8,777 nucleotides of DNA from Alphaproteobacteria bacterium. Its GTDB lineage: Bacteria; Pseudomonadota; Alphaproteobacteria; Acetobacterales; Acetobacteraceae. Below the pieces are notes generated by a model. It searched no databases. It saw only the letters and a program-made list of their open reading frames with translations, and was not told where the DNA came from. Each line of letters opens with the position of its first letter. Position 1 is the first letter of the stretch. The stretch spans positions 1 through 8,777 of the forward strand of contig JAAFHD010000132.1 of the NCBI GenBank assembly GCA_013298245.1, in the 5' to 3' direction. This document shows positions 1-6,468 of the stretch, piece after piece. The translations under genes were made by a program, and so were the position numbers.

Positions 1-2036
1 TCGATCGCCAGCGGGGCTTCCAGCACGTCCAGGATTTCATCGACCATCAGGCCCATGGAATGTGCGCCATCGCCGAACACCAACAATGCCTGGCGTGAAT
101 CCGGCGGCGGCAGCGTGGCGTAGCCGGAGATCGGCACCAGCGGCATCAGGTTGCCGCGATATTGCACCACCAGATTCTCGCCGGCCTGCTCGATGCGTTC
201 GGCGGGCAGGTCTTCCAGGCGCGCGATCAGGCCCAGCGGCACGCATTTCGGCGCGCCATCGCCAGCGCGGAACAGCAGCAGGGCGGTGCTGTTGCCGCGC
301 GTAGCGCCGCGCACCTGCGCAGCCTGGGCAGGATTGTCGCTGCCCTCGGCGCCAAGGCCGGTGGCGCGCGCAATGCCGTTCGGGTCAAGGATCATGATGA
401 CCGAGCCGTCACCCAGAATGGTGTTGCCGGAGAACATGGTCACGTCGCGCAGGATGGGAGCGACGGGCTTCACCACAATTTCCTCGGTGTCGAAAACGCG
501 GTCCACGACGATACCGAAGACCTGGCTGCCGACTTGCGTGACCACCACGAAGCTCGGCTGCCCCTCATCCTTCGGGCGCGATTCAAGCGCCAGCAGGCGT
601 GACAGCGGCACCAGCGGCAGCAGCCGATCACGCAGGCGCAGCACGGTGGAATTCTTGATGGTTTCGACCTTCGGGCCATCGCCATCGCCCACGCGCACCA
701 GTTCCAGCACGCCATTCTGCGGGATGGCGAAACGCTCACCGCCGGATTCCACGATCAGTGCGGCGGCGATCGCCAGCGTCAGCGGAATCTTGATGGTGAA
801 GGTGGTGCCGCGGCCTTCGCGCGAGCGCAGTTCGACCACGCCGCCGATGCGTTCCAGATTGGTCTTCACCACATCCATGCCGACCCCGCGGCCCGAGACG
901 GAGGTGACGGCAGCAGCCGTGGAAAAGCCCGCGCGGAAGATGAAGCGCTGGATGTCCTGCTCGCTCATGGCGGCGATTTCGGCTTCGGTCGCCAGGCCCT
1001 GGCGCAGCACTTTTTCCTTGATGCGCGCGACGGCAAGGCCGCGCCCGTCATCGGCGATTTCCATCACGATATGGCCGCCCTGGTGATACGCGTTCAGCGT
1101 GATGCGACCAGTTTCCGGCTTGCCGGCCGCGCGGCGTTCAGCCGGCGTTTCCAGGCCGTGGTCCGCGCTGTTGCGGACCATGTGCGTCAACGGATCCTTG
1201 ATGAATTCCATCACCTGGCGGTCGAGCTCGGTCTCGGCGCCAATCATGTCGAGCGCGATCTTCTTGTTCAGTTCCTGCCCCAGGTCGCGCACCAGGCGCG
1301 GCAGCTTCTGCCAGGCGGAACCGATCGGCTGCATGCGCGTCTTCATCACGCCGTCCTGCAGGTCGGACGTGATCTGCGACAGGCGCTGCAAGGGCACGGT
1401 GAAGGGCGAATTCGCCTCCGTGCGGGCCAGCTGCAGCAGCTGGTTGCGCGTCAGCACGAGTTCGCTGACGAGGACCATCAGGTCCTCCAGCACTTCGACC
1501 GCGACGCGGATGGTTTGCGGCGCGTTGGCGGCGGTGGCTTCCGGCGCGGCGGCTTCGACCGGCGGGGCGGGTGCGGCAACCACCGGCGCGGGCGCTTCGA
1601 CCACCGGCGCTGCTTCGACCACAGGCGCTTGCACCACGGGCGCGGCCACCGGCGGTTCCTCACCGTTGAAGACGGCGTCCAGCTCCGCGATCAACGCCGT
1701 GTCATCGCCTGTTGGTTCGCTGCCACTGGCTTCCAGCCCTGCGACAATTTCCTTGATGCGGTCCACCGCCGACAGGATCAGGCTGATGCCACCCGGCGTG
1801 ACCGCCAGCGACCCTTCACGCCAACGACCCAACACGTTTTCACCCGCATGCGCCACATGTTCCAGGCGCGACAGGCCCAAAAACCCGCAGGTGCCCTTGA
1901 TGGTGTGGATGGTGCGGAACACCTCGCCCAGCACGGATTGGTCATTGGGGCTGCGTTCCAGCGACAGCAGCGCGCCGTCCAGGTTTTGCAGGCCTTCGTT
2001 GGTTTCAGTCAGGAAGTCGGAGAGCAGATCGTCCAT
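1..2036 (-). CDS. cheA: Chemotaxis histidine kinase CheA, C-terminus cut by window edge
   Basis: Cytoplasmic kinase that autophosphorylates on a P1 histidine and passes the phosphate to CheY/CheB, working with CheW and chemoreceptors. I translated 678 codons without a stop; the 3' end lies outside the window. Residues 1-105 are the P1/Hpt domain with H44 in HTIKGTCGF. Residues 126-173 are an Ala/Pro/Val-rich linker with repeated PVVEA-like units, where a P2 domain would usually sit. P3 dimerisation is about 176-235. The P4 ATPase has an N box (HMVRNSADHG, 285-294), G1 (DDGRGL, 329-334) and G2 (GRGVGM, 382-387). A CheW-like P5 spans about 420-556, and a second CheW-like domain starts near 584 and continues to the edge. 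The start ATG at 2036 is preceded by AAGGGGA six bases upstream, and translation from it begins directly in P1. It lies 66 bases downstream of the ChpT-like gene on the same strand, so probably one operon. All kinase boxes look intact. Confidence 0.96.
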   Translation of the reverse strand, partial: MDDLLSDFLTETNEGLQNLDGALLSLERSPNDQSVLGEVFRTIHTIKGTCGFLGLSRLEHVAHAGENVLGRWREGSLAVTPGGISLILSAVDRIKEIVAGLEASGSEPTGDDTALIAELDAVFNGEEPPVAAPVVQAPVVEAAPVVEAPAPVVAAPAPPVEAAAPEATAANAPQTIRVAVEVLEDLMVLVSELVLTRNQLLQLARTEANSPFTVPLQRLSQITSDLQDGVMKTRMQPIGSAWQKLPRLVRDLGQELNKKIALDMIGAETELDRQVMEFIKDPLTHMVRNSADHGLETPAERRAAGKPETGRITLNAYHQGGHIVMEIADDGRGLAVARIKEKVLRQGLATEAEIAAMSEQDIQRFIFRAGFSTAAAVTSVSGRGVGMDVVKTNLERIGGVVELRSREGRGTTFTIKIPLTLAIAAALIVESGGERFAIPQNGVLELVRVGDGDGPKVETIKNSTVLRLRDRLLPLVPLSRLLALESRPKDEGQPSFVVVTQVGSQVFGIVVDRVFDTEEIVVKPVAPILRDVTMFSGNTILGDGSVIMILDPNGIARATGLGAEGSDNPAQAAQVRGATRGNSTALLLFRAGDGAPKCVPLGLIARLEDLPAERIEQAGENLVVQYRGNLMPLVPISGYATLPPPDSRQALLVFGDGAHSMGLMVDEILDVLEAPLAI

Positions 2037-2102
2037 GGGTGGTCCCCTTGCGAAGACCCGATCATCGGCGATGCTCCCGAAGAAAACGTAAACCGCGCGC
2101 CA

Positions 2103-2714
2103 TCAATGTGGCGCGGGTTGCACCAAAATCGGCGCCATGCCCGGCGCGCCCATCGCCATGGTGATCCGGCAGCGCAAAGTGGCGGCCAGGGCGGGCAACC
2201 AGGCGGCCAGCACGCCGCGCGGGGTTTGCGCGGCCTCGGGCGACAGGCCGGCCAGAACATCGACAAAGCCATGCGGCCAGCGCGCGCCTGCGCCATCGGG
2301 CAATACCATGTATGGCGCCGAAGGTGCTGCCATCAGCGTGACGGTGCCGCCACGCGGCAATGCCTCAGCGCCCAGCATCATGGCGCCCAGCAGCAGTTGC
2401 GACAGGCCATCGGCCGGCACCGGCAGGCCGGGGTGCAGCTGGAAGGTGATGCGGTGCGCGCCCGGCACACCGGCCAGAAGGTCCAGCATGTCCTGCCAGC
2501 CCAGCGGTTCCGGCGGGCCGAAGGCGGCCGCATACAGCCGGGTGCGCAGGCGCATGGTGTCCAGCGCCTCGGCCAACAATTCATCATTGCGCGGCGCGCC
2601 TGGTGACGTGCCAGCGGCCGCCATCAGCGTGCCGATGGGCCCGGACAGGTCATGTGTCAGCCGTGCCGCCAACAGGCGCGGCAGGGAGATGTCCGAAACG
2701 GCGGGCATCGTCAT
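2103..2714 (-). CDS. ChpT-like histidine phosphotransferase
   Basis: About 203 residues. The N-terminus carries LAARLTHDLSGPIGTL, matching the ChpT-family pattern (LCHDLxSPxGA-like) in which the histidine before the Asp is the phosphorylated residue (H21 from this start). The rest resembles the degenerate, non-catalytic ATPase-like domain of ChpT, with a helix-rich dimerisation part followed by an alpha/beta part (for example a VTLMAAPSAPYMVL strand region). In Caulobacter, ChpT relays phosphate from CckA to CtrA and CpdR. Here the gene sits just upstream of cheA on the same strand, so it may instead, or also, serve chemotaxis signalling; that is inference. It is shorter than Caulobacter ChpT, and after the HDL motif the usual NGLEL-type segment is replaced by LMAAAG. 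Three in-frame ATGs lie at 2717, 2714 and 2708; the GAGGAG site spaces best with 2714. Confident of the fold family, less of its being the CtrA-pathway ChpT. Confidence 0.8.
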   Translation of the reverse strand: MTMPAVSDISLPRLLAARLTHDLSGPIGTLMAAAGTSPGAPRNDELLAEALDTMRLRTRLYAAAFGPPEPLGWQDMLDLLAGVPGAHRITFQLHPGLPVPADGLSQLLLGAMMLGAEALPRGGTVTLMAAPSAPYMVLPDGAGARWPHGFVDVLAGLSPEAAQTPRGVLAAWLPALAATLRCRITMAMGAPGMAPILVQPAPH

Positions 2715-2717
2715 CAT

Positions 2718-2874
2718 CAACTCCTCAAATCCTGGGCCAATCAGGCCGCACCACACCATTACAGCGCCGGCAGCCAAACACCCGTCGTATTGGGTTGAAA
2801 GCGGTCGCCGACAGAACGCGACAGCTTCGCGGCGAAACGTTGACGAAGGCTTGTGCCGCGCGCACAGCACACAG
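2718..2874. other. Divergent intergenic region (ChpT-like / DUF3553)
   Basis: 157 bases between two divergently transcribed genes, so promoters for both directions should lie here. On the minus strand TGTAAT (2763 to 2758) is a 5/6 match to a -10 box for the ChpT-like/cheA operon, but I see no convincing -35 at 16-18 bases. On the plus strand no clear promoter or Shine-Dalgarno stands out before the DUF3553 ATG. No TTAA-N7-TTAA CtrA-type site is present. Confidence 0.35.
2721..2726 (-). promoter_or_regulatory. Strong Shine-Dalgarno site of the ChpT-like gene
   Basis: The minus strand reads GAGGAG here, followed by TTG and then ATGATGACGATG. Spacing is 3 bases to the ATG at 2717, 6 to the one at 2714 and 12 to the one at 2708, which favours 2714. 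It shows that this frame is translated from here and is not the tail of the longer open frame that continues upstream opposite the permease gene. Confidence 0.7.
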
Positions 2875-3042
2875 ATGGCGGTCTTCATCGAACCTGGCAT
2901 GCGCGTGGTGAACCCCGCCCAGCCCGATTGGGGCGTGGGCCAGGTGCAATCCGTGGTCGGTGACCGCGTGACGGTGAATTTCGAACATGCCGGCAAGCTG
3001 CTGATCAACGCGCGCCTGGTCACGCTGGACCCCGCACCTTGA
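2875..3042 (+). CDS. DUF3553 family small protein
   Basis: 55 residues reading MAVFIEPGMRVVNPAQPDWG and then GVGQVQSVVGDRVTVNFEHAGKLL in two consecutive parts. This matches the short alphaproteobacterial DUF3553 family, whose members are about this size and share the PGMRVxxPxQPDWGxGQVQS and VTVNFEHAGK patterns. The pattern of short beta strands resembles a small SH3-like/CarD-like barrel, but this is only inference and no function is established that I know of. No membrane segment or signal peptide is seen. The ATG at 2875 is chosen because similarity begins there; the frame stays open further upstream but is opposite the ChpT-like gene. No good Shine-Dalgarno precedes it. Its TGA overlaps the TTG start of the permease gene, so the two are probably co-transcribed and translationally coupled. 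Confidence 0.85.
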   Translation: MAVFIEPGMRVVNPAQPDWGVGQVQSVVGDRVTVNFEHAGKLLINARLVTLDPAP

Positions 3043-3794
3043 ACGCCTTCTGGCAGGAAATTTCCGCCGCGCTGTTCACCTGGGGCATGCTGGGCGGCAT
3101 CCTGGCCACCATCATCGCGGGGCTGATGCGCGGTTATGCCGGCTTCGGCACGGCAGTGATCCTGGCACCCATCTACTCCACCATCTGGGGCGCACCGGCC
3201 GGCATTCCCGTGATGCTGCTGATGGAATTGCTGATCAGCGCGCAACTTCTGCCCTCGGCGATGCGCGAGGCCGACAAGCGCGTGATCCTGCCGATCGGCG
3301 GCACCGCGCTGCTGACATTGCCGCTGGGCACCATCATCCTCTATGCGGCCGACCCGGAATTGCTGCGCCGGGTGATCGGCGGCTTCGTGCTGGTGTTCGG
3401 TGTCCTGTTGATGAGCGGCTGGCGCTACCACGGCTCGCGCCCGCTTTGGCTGAACATGTCGGTGGGCGGCGTGGCCGGCGTGCTGAAGGGGGCGACGGGC
3501 ATGTCCGGCCCGCCGGTGATCCTCTACCTGCTGGCAGGCCCCGAGGAAGCGAAACGCCACCGTGCCAACCTGATCCTGTTCTTCGGGATCATCGCCGTGG
3601 CCTCGGTGGTGGGGCCTTTCCTGCTGGGGCTGATCACGGTCGCCGTGCTGGCGAAGCTCGCGGTGCTGCTGCCGGTGATGCTGCTGTCGGTGCCGGTGGG
3701 GGTGCGGCTGTTCCACGTGGTGCCGCAGCGGCTGTACAAGCCCTTTGCCATGGCGGTGCTGGTGGTGGTGGGCGGGATCGCGTTGTTCGGTTGA
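3039..3794 (+). CDS. TauE/SafE family membrane permease (putative anion exporter)
   Basis: 251 residues, very hydrophobic, with about seven or eight predicted membrane segments. The two pseudo-symmetric halves each carry the family's glycine-rich motif: GLMRGYAGFGTAV (residues 28-40) and GVLKGATGMSGPPV (147-160). TauE/SafE proteins are inner-membrane permeases proposed to export sulfite, sulfoacetate or other small organosulfur anions, and some act on other anions; the substrate cannot be read from this sequence. The length is typical for the family. The start is TTG at 3039, whose last two bases are shared with the TGA stop of the DUF3553 gene (TTGA), suggesting coupling. The first in-frame ATG (3087, codon 17) would remove part of the first segment, so TTG fits better. 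No terminator is visible in the 49 bases before the next gene. Confidence 0.85.
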   Translation: MNAFWQEISAALFTWGMLGGILATIIAGLMRGYAGFGTAVILAPIYSTIWGAPAGIPVMLLMELLISAQLLPSAMREADKRVILPIGGTALLTLPLGTIILYAADPELLRRVIGGFVLVFGVLLMSGWRYHGSRPLWLNMSVGGVAGVLKGATGMSGPPVILYLLAGPEEAKRHRANLILFFGIIAVASVVGPFLLGLITVAVLAKLAVLLPVMLLSVPVGVRLFHVVPQRLYKPFAMAVLVVVGGIALFG

Positions 3795-3808
3795 ACGCAT
3801 CGCCGTTC

Positions 3809-3837
3809 TTGGCCTCGCCTCACGGTAGCGTTATATT
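3809..3837 (+). promoter_or_regulatory. Sigma70-like promoter for a leaderless protease transcript
   Basis: TTGGCC (3809-3814) is a 4/6 match to the -35 consensus and TATATT (3832-3837) a 5/6 match to the -10, separated by exactly 17 bases. The -10 ends six bases before the protease ATG at 3844, so transcription would begin at or next to the A of the start codon. No Shine-Dalgarno lies between, and a TAG at 3826 in the same frame excludes a longer N-terminus. Reading by eye only; no transcript data. Confidence 0.6.
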
Positions 3838-3843
3838 CTCATC

Positions 3844-4947
3844 ATGCAACATATTGGTGTGGCGCTCGCCTTGCTCGTAGCCGCCTGCCCCGCCGCCGCG
3901 CAGGGCTGGGACCGCGCCACGCCAGGCCCCGGCCCCGACGCCAACCCCTATGCCCTTTGGCCGGAAGACCAGGCGACGCGGCTGCGCGGACTGCACCAGC
4001 GCTTCTGCGGCAATTTGCGGCTCGCCCAGGCCGGCGCGCCCTTTCCCTTCGCCGACGACGCCGCCTGCATGGCACGGCAGGAAGCGCTGCTCGCCCGCTT
4101 CTGCTCGCCCGAGGGCCGGTCGCTCAGCCGCACGCAATCCTTCTGCTTCGCCGCCGTGGATCGCGACATGCGTGAGGGCCTCGGCCGCATTCATGCCGCG
4201 CGTGACGCTGCTGACCCTCGCCTCGCGCCCATGGCGCAGCCGCTGCCCGACATGCCGGCGCCGCAGACGCAGTTCTTGCCGCCTGCGGAGATATTCCGCC
4301 GCAACGCGCCCAGCATATGGCTGGTCCGGGTGGCATCCGGCATTGCGGGCCGAAGCGGCAGCCAAGGTTCGGCCGTAGCGGTCTCGGCGCGTCATCTGCT
4401 GACCAACTGCCATGTCGTGCGGCGCGGTGCCGAGATCACCGTCCATCACCGCCGCGTCGAGCATCGCGCGCGGATCGTGGCGATGGACCTGGAGGGGGAC
4501 CGCTGCATCTTGCAGACCGACGCCGACGCGCTGCGGCCAATCAGCGGAATGCGCCCCTTCGGCGACCTGACCGTGGGCGAGCGCAGCTACGCCATTGGCG
4601 CGCCGGCCGGGCTGGAACTGACCTTGAGCGAGGGCCTGGTCTCGGCGCGCCGCGTCACCCCGAGCGGACCGGTTGTGCAGAGCACCACGCCCATCACGAA
4701 TGGCTCGTCGGGCGGTGGACTGTTCGATGGGCGGGGCAACCTCATCGGAATCACCACCTTCGGCGTCGGCCGCAACGGCAACCTGAACTTCTCGATTCCG
4801 GCGGACCACTTCTGGTCGGTGCCCCTGGCGCGGGCGGCGCCACCCGCCGCACCGGTTGCCGCGGCGCCAGCGGTGACGAAGCCGACCACTGCGCGTGGCG
4901 GCATCGGCGCAAACCCGGCGGCAGAACCAAGCGGCCCATCCGAATAG
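3844..4947 (+). CDS. Secreted trypsin-like (S1 family) serine protease
   Basis: 367 residues. The N-terminus (MQHIGVALALLVAACPAAAQ) is an export signal; cleavage is likely near A19/Q20. It lacks Lys/Arg in the n-region, and VAAC at 12-15 is a weak lipobox, so a lipoprotein is possible. Residues 21-150 form a helical, Cys-containing region (C55, C75, C87, C101) not recognised as a named domain. Residues 155-330 are a trypsin-like fold: H190 in LTNCHVV, D219 in DLEGDRCIL and S289 in NGSSGGGLF give a complete catalytic triad. There is no PDZ domain, unlike DegP/HtrA; the tail from 331 is Ala/Pro/Thr-rich. The protein probably acts in the periplasm or outside the cell; its substrate is unknown. 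The start is fixed by an in-frame TAG at 3826, with a promoter directly in front. It is 84 bases upstream of moaA on the same strand, without an obvious functional link. Confidence 0.88.
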   Translation: MQHIGVALALLVAACPAAAQGWDRATPGPGPDANPYALWPEDQATRLRGLHQRFCGNLRLAQAGAPFPFADDAACMARQEALLARFCSPEGRSLSRTQSFCFAAVDRDMREGLGRIHAARDAADPRLAPMAQPLPDMPAPQTQFLPPAEIFRRNAPSIWLVRVASGIAGRSGSQGSAVAVSARHLLTNCHVVRRGAEITVHHRRVEHRARIVAMDLEGDRCILQTDADALRPISGMRPFGDLTVGERSYAIGAPAGLELTLSEGLVSARRVTPSGPVVQSTTPITNGSSGGGLFDGRGNLIGITTFGVGRNGNLNFSIPADHFWSVPLARAAPPAAPVAAAPAVTKPTTARGGIGANPAAEPSGPSE

Positions 4948-4958
4948 GCAGAATCCTA

Positions 4959-4982
4959 GCGCGAGGTGGCGCCCCCTTGCGC
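4959..4982 (+). repeat. GC-rich hairpin in the moaA leader
   Basis: GCGCGAGG (4959-4966) can pair with CCTTGCGC (4975-4982) through 8 pairs including one G-U, around an 8-base loop. It lies between the protease stop and the moaA start and has no following T-run, so it is not a standard intrinsic terminator. It may be a weak attenuator, or a chance fold in GC-rich DNA. Confidence 0.3.
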
Positions 4983-5016
4983 GCAGCCCCCCTCCCGCGC
5001 CAAATCACCCCTGCTT

Positions 5017-5022
5017 GGGGAG
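5017..5022 (+). promoter_or_regulatory. Shine-Dalgarno site setting the moaA start
   Basis: GGGGAG lies 9 bases before the ATG at 5032. An in-frame GTG at 4966 would add 22 residues rich in Pro, Ala and Arg that do not resemble MoaA, and it lies inside the GC-rich hairpin, so the ATG at 5032 is preferred. Confidence 0.65.
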
Positions 5023-5031
5023 TACCGCCTG

Positions 5032-6018
5032 ATGATCGACCCATTCGGTCGGCACATCGACTATGTCCGCGTGTCGGTCACGGACCGCTGCGACCTACGC
5101 TGCGTCTACTGCATGGCCGAGGACATGACCTTCCTGCCCAAGCTCGAAGTGCTGAGCCTGGAGGAATTGGAACGCCTCTGCGCCGCCTTCATCGAGCTCG
5201 GCGTGAAGAAGATTCGCCTGACGGGTGGCGAGCCGCTGGTCCGCCGCAACGTGATGTCCTTGATCGAGGGCCTCGGCACGCGCATCGGCGTCGGCGGCCT
5301 CGAAGAACTCACGCTGACCACCAATGGTACGCAGCTCACGAAAATGGCCGATGGCCTGGCCCGCAACGGCGTGAAGCGCATCAATGTCAGCCTCGACACG
5401 CTGGACCCCGCGGCCTTCAAGGAAGCGACCCGCTGGGGCGATGTCGCGCAGGTGATCGACGGCATCATGGCCGCCAAATCCGCCGGCCTGCATGTGAAGA
5501 TCAACGCTGTCGCCCTGCGCGGCATCAACGAACACGAATACGACCGCATGCTGGAATGGTGCGGCCAGCACGGCTTCGACCTCTGCCTCATCGAGACCAT
5601 GCCGATGGGCGACATCTCCGAAGACCGCACCGACCGTTTCCTGTCGCTGGACGTGGTGCGCGCCCGCCTGCGCCTGCGCTGGACGCTGGACGACACCAGC
5701 TACAAGACCGGCGGCCCCGCGCGCTACTACACCGTGCGCGAGACTGGCGCGCGTATCGGCTTCATCACCCCGCTCTCCCACAATTTCTGCGAAAGCTGCA
5801 ACCGCGTGCGCGTCACCTGCACGGGCACCATGTACATGTGCCTGGGCCAGGAAGACGCCGCCGATTTGCGCACGCCCTTGCGCGAAGGCCTGCGCGATGA
5901 CGCGCTGAAGGCCGCCATCGAGGAAGCCATCACCCGCAAGCCCAAGGGCCATGACTTCGTCGAAGCACGGCTGAACCAGGCCGCCGTCACCCGCCACATG
6001 AGCGTGACCGGCGGATGA
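5032..6018 (+). CDS. moaA: GTP 3',8-cyclase MoaA (molybdenum cofactor biosynthesis)
   Basis: Radical SAM enzyme converting GTP to 3',8-cyclo-7,8-dihydro-GTP, which MoaC turns into cyclic pyranopterin monophosphate in the first stage of Moco synthesis; cytosolic. 328 residues, the usual MoaA length. The SAM-binding [4Fe-4S] cluster motif CxxxCxxC is at C20, C24 and C27 ([11 protein letters not shown]), and the SAM-contact GGEP is at 65-68. The C-terminal cluster motif CxxC-x13-C is at C253, C256 and C270 ([12 protein letters not shown] region). The chain ends in the Gly-Gly dipeptide (SVTGG) needed for activity in this family. All key residues are present, so it should be functional. No other moa/moe gene lies in the window. 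The TGA overlaps the ATG of the following small membrane-protein gene (ATGA), implying coupled translation. The leader is only 84 bases, shorter than known Moco riboswitches. Confidence 0.97.
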   Translation: MIDPFGRHIDYVRVSVTDRCDLRCVYCMAEDMTFLPKLEVLSLEELERLCAAFIELGVKKIRLTGGEPLVRRNVMSLIEGLGTRIGVGGLEELTLTTNGTQLTKMADGLARNGVKRINVSLDTLDPAAFKEATRWGDVAQVIDGIMAAKSAGLHVKINAVALRGINEHEYDRMLEWCGQHGFDLCLIETMPMGDISEDRTDRFLSLDVVRARLRLRWTLDDTSYKTGGPARYYTVRETGARIGFITPLSHNFCESCNRVRVTCTGTMYMCLGQEDAADLRTPLREGLRDDALKAAIEEAITRKPKGHDFVEARLNQAAVTRHMSVTGG

Positions 6019-6299
6019 GCCTGGAGGTCATCGTCGCGGCGCTGACCATCCCCGGCATGCCGGCCTGGACCGGCTTCGTGGCCTTGGTGTTTCTGGCGCT
6101 GCTGGTGCTGGCCTTCCTGGCCATGCCGTTTTCGGTCTTCGGGGTGAAGTCCCGGCTGGAAGCGGTGGAAGCCCAGCTGGACGAAATGCAGGCCGAACTG
6201 CGCAGCATTTCCGCACGCCTGGGCGAAGGTGCACCCCCGGCTGCCCCGCGCGGCCGGTCCGAACCGCAGGTTGGCTGGCCCAGCGAGCGTCGGCGCTGA
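6015..6299 (+). CDS. Small membrane protein with predicted coiled coil, function unknown
   Basis: 94 residues, not recognised as a named family. Residues about 18-45 form one long hydrophobic segment ([21 protein letters not shown]), consistent with a single membrane helix. Residues 45-70 ([26 protein letters not shown]) show heptad-like spacing of Leu, Val, Met and Ile and probably form a short coiled coil. The tail from 71 is Pro/Arg-rich and likely disordered. Codon use matches moaA (G/C-rich third positions). The ATG overlaps the moaA TGA by four bases, which supports real translation and co-expression. A membrane-anchored oligomer is the simplest reading; any role in Moco synthesis is speculative. 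Confidence 0.7.
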   Translation: MSLEVIVAALTIPGMPAWTGFVALVFLALLVLAFLAMPFSVFGVKSRLEAVEAQLDEMQAELRSISARLGEGAPPAAPRGRSEPQVGWPSERRR

Positions 6300-6358
6300 G
6301 GTTAAATTGCATGCCAAATGCTCAACAAAATTCGTCGGACTTCTCCGCAATGGCTTGA

Positions 6359-6372
6359 TAAGCGATAGCTTA
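6359..6372. repeat. Short inverted repeat TAAGC-GATA-GCTTA
   Basis: Perfect 5-base arms around a 4-base loop. Too short for a terminator alone. It is followed by TTACCG (6370-6375), which is itself the reverse complement of CGGTAA at 6401-6406, so the repeats in this region are partly related. Confidence 0.4.
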
Positions 6373-6401
6373 CCGATTCGTTATCTTCCCGCGTGAGTCG
6401 C

Positions 6402-6414
6402 GGTAACGGTTACC
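6402..6414. promoter_or_regulatory. 13-base palindrome GGTAACGGTTACC, candidate operator
   Basis: Perfect 6-base arms (GGTAAC / GTTACC) around a single central G. The symmetry and size resemble the operator of a dimeric repressor; GTAAC/GTTAC half-sites occur in some LacI-family operators, although those usually have an even centre. It sits upstream of the possible promoter at 6441-6469. The regulator is unknown. Confidence 0.4.
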
Positions 6415-6468
6415 ACCACACGCTTAACGCGCATTCATCCTTGCACGCTCAATCAAACTTGTGTGTAA

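Noticed and set aside
1071..2606. A 511-residue open frame on the plus strand opposite cheA
   Set aside because: Arg/His/Gln-rich composition with no recognisable motif. It is the antisense shadow of cheA and the ChpT-like gene, a common artefact in GC-rich DNA.
2718..2874. CtrA-type site (TTAA-N7-TTAA) before the ChpT-like/cheA operon
   Set aside because: I looked for it because of the ChpT link, but no TTAA occurs in this intergenic region.
2103..3800. A 565-residue open frame on the minus strand running through the DUF3553 and permease genes into the ChpT-like gene
   Set aside because: The first two thirds are His/Gln/Arg-rich low-complexity translation opposite well-supported genes. A strong ribosome site at 2721-2726 and the family match show that the real gene starts near 2714.
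3820..4809. A 329-residue minus-strand open frame opposite the protease
   Set aside because: Antisense shadow; the plus-strand frame has a signal peptide, a full catalytic triad and its own promoter.
4948..5031. Possible Moco riboswitch upstream of moaA
   Set aside because: Only 84 bases separate the genes, shorter than known Moco riboswitches, and I see just one imperfect hairpin.
4966..5031. Upstream GTG start for moaA adding 22 residues
   Set aside because: The extra residues do not resemble MoaA, and a good Shine-Dalgarno sits before the ATG at 5032.
4317..5900. A 527-residue open frame on the plus strand across the protease and moaA
   Set aside because: It is an out-of-frame reading of two genes with complete active-site motifs, and its translation is Arg/Pro-rich with no domain.
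6309..6321. GCAT-GCCAA-ATGC as a terminator after the small membrane-protein gene
   Set aside because: The stem is only 4 bases, with no following T-run.
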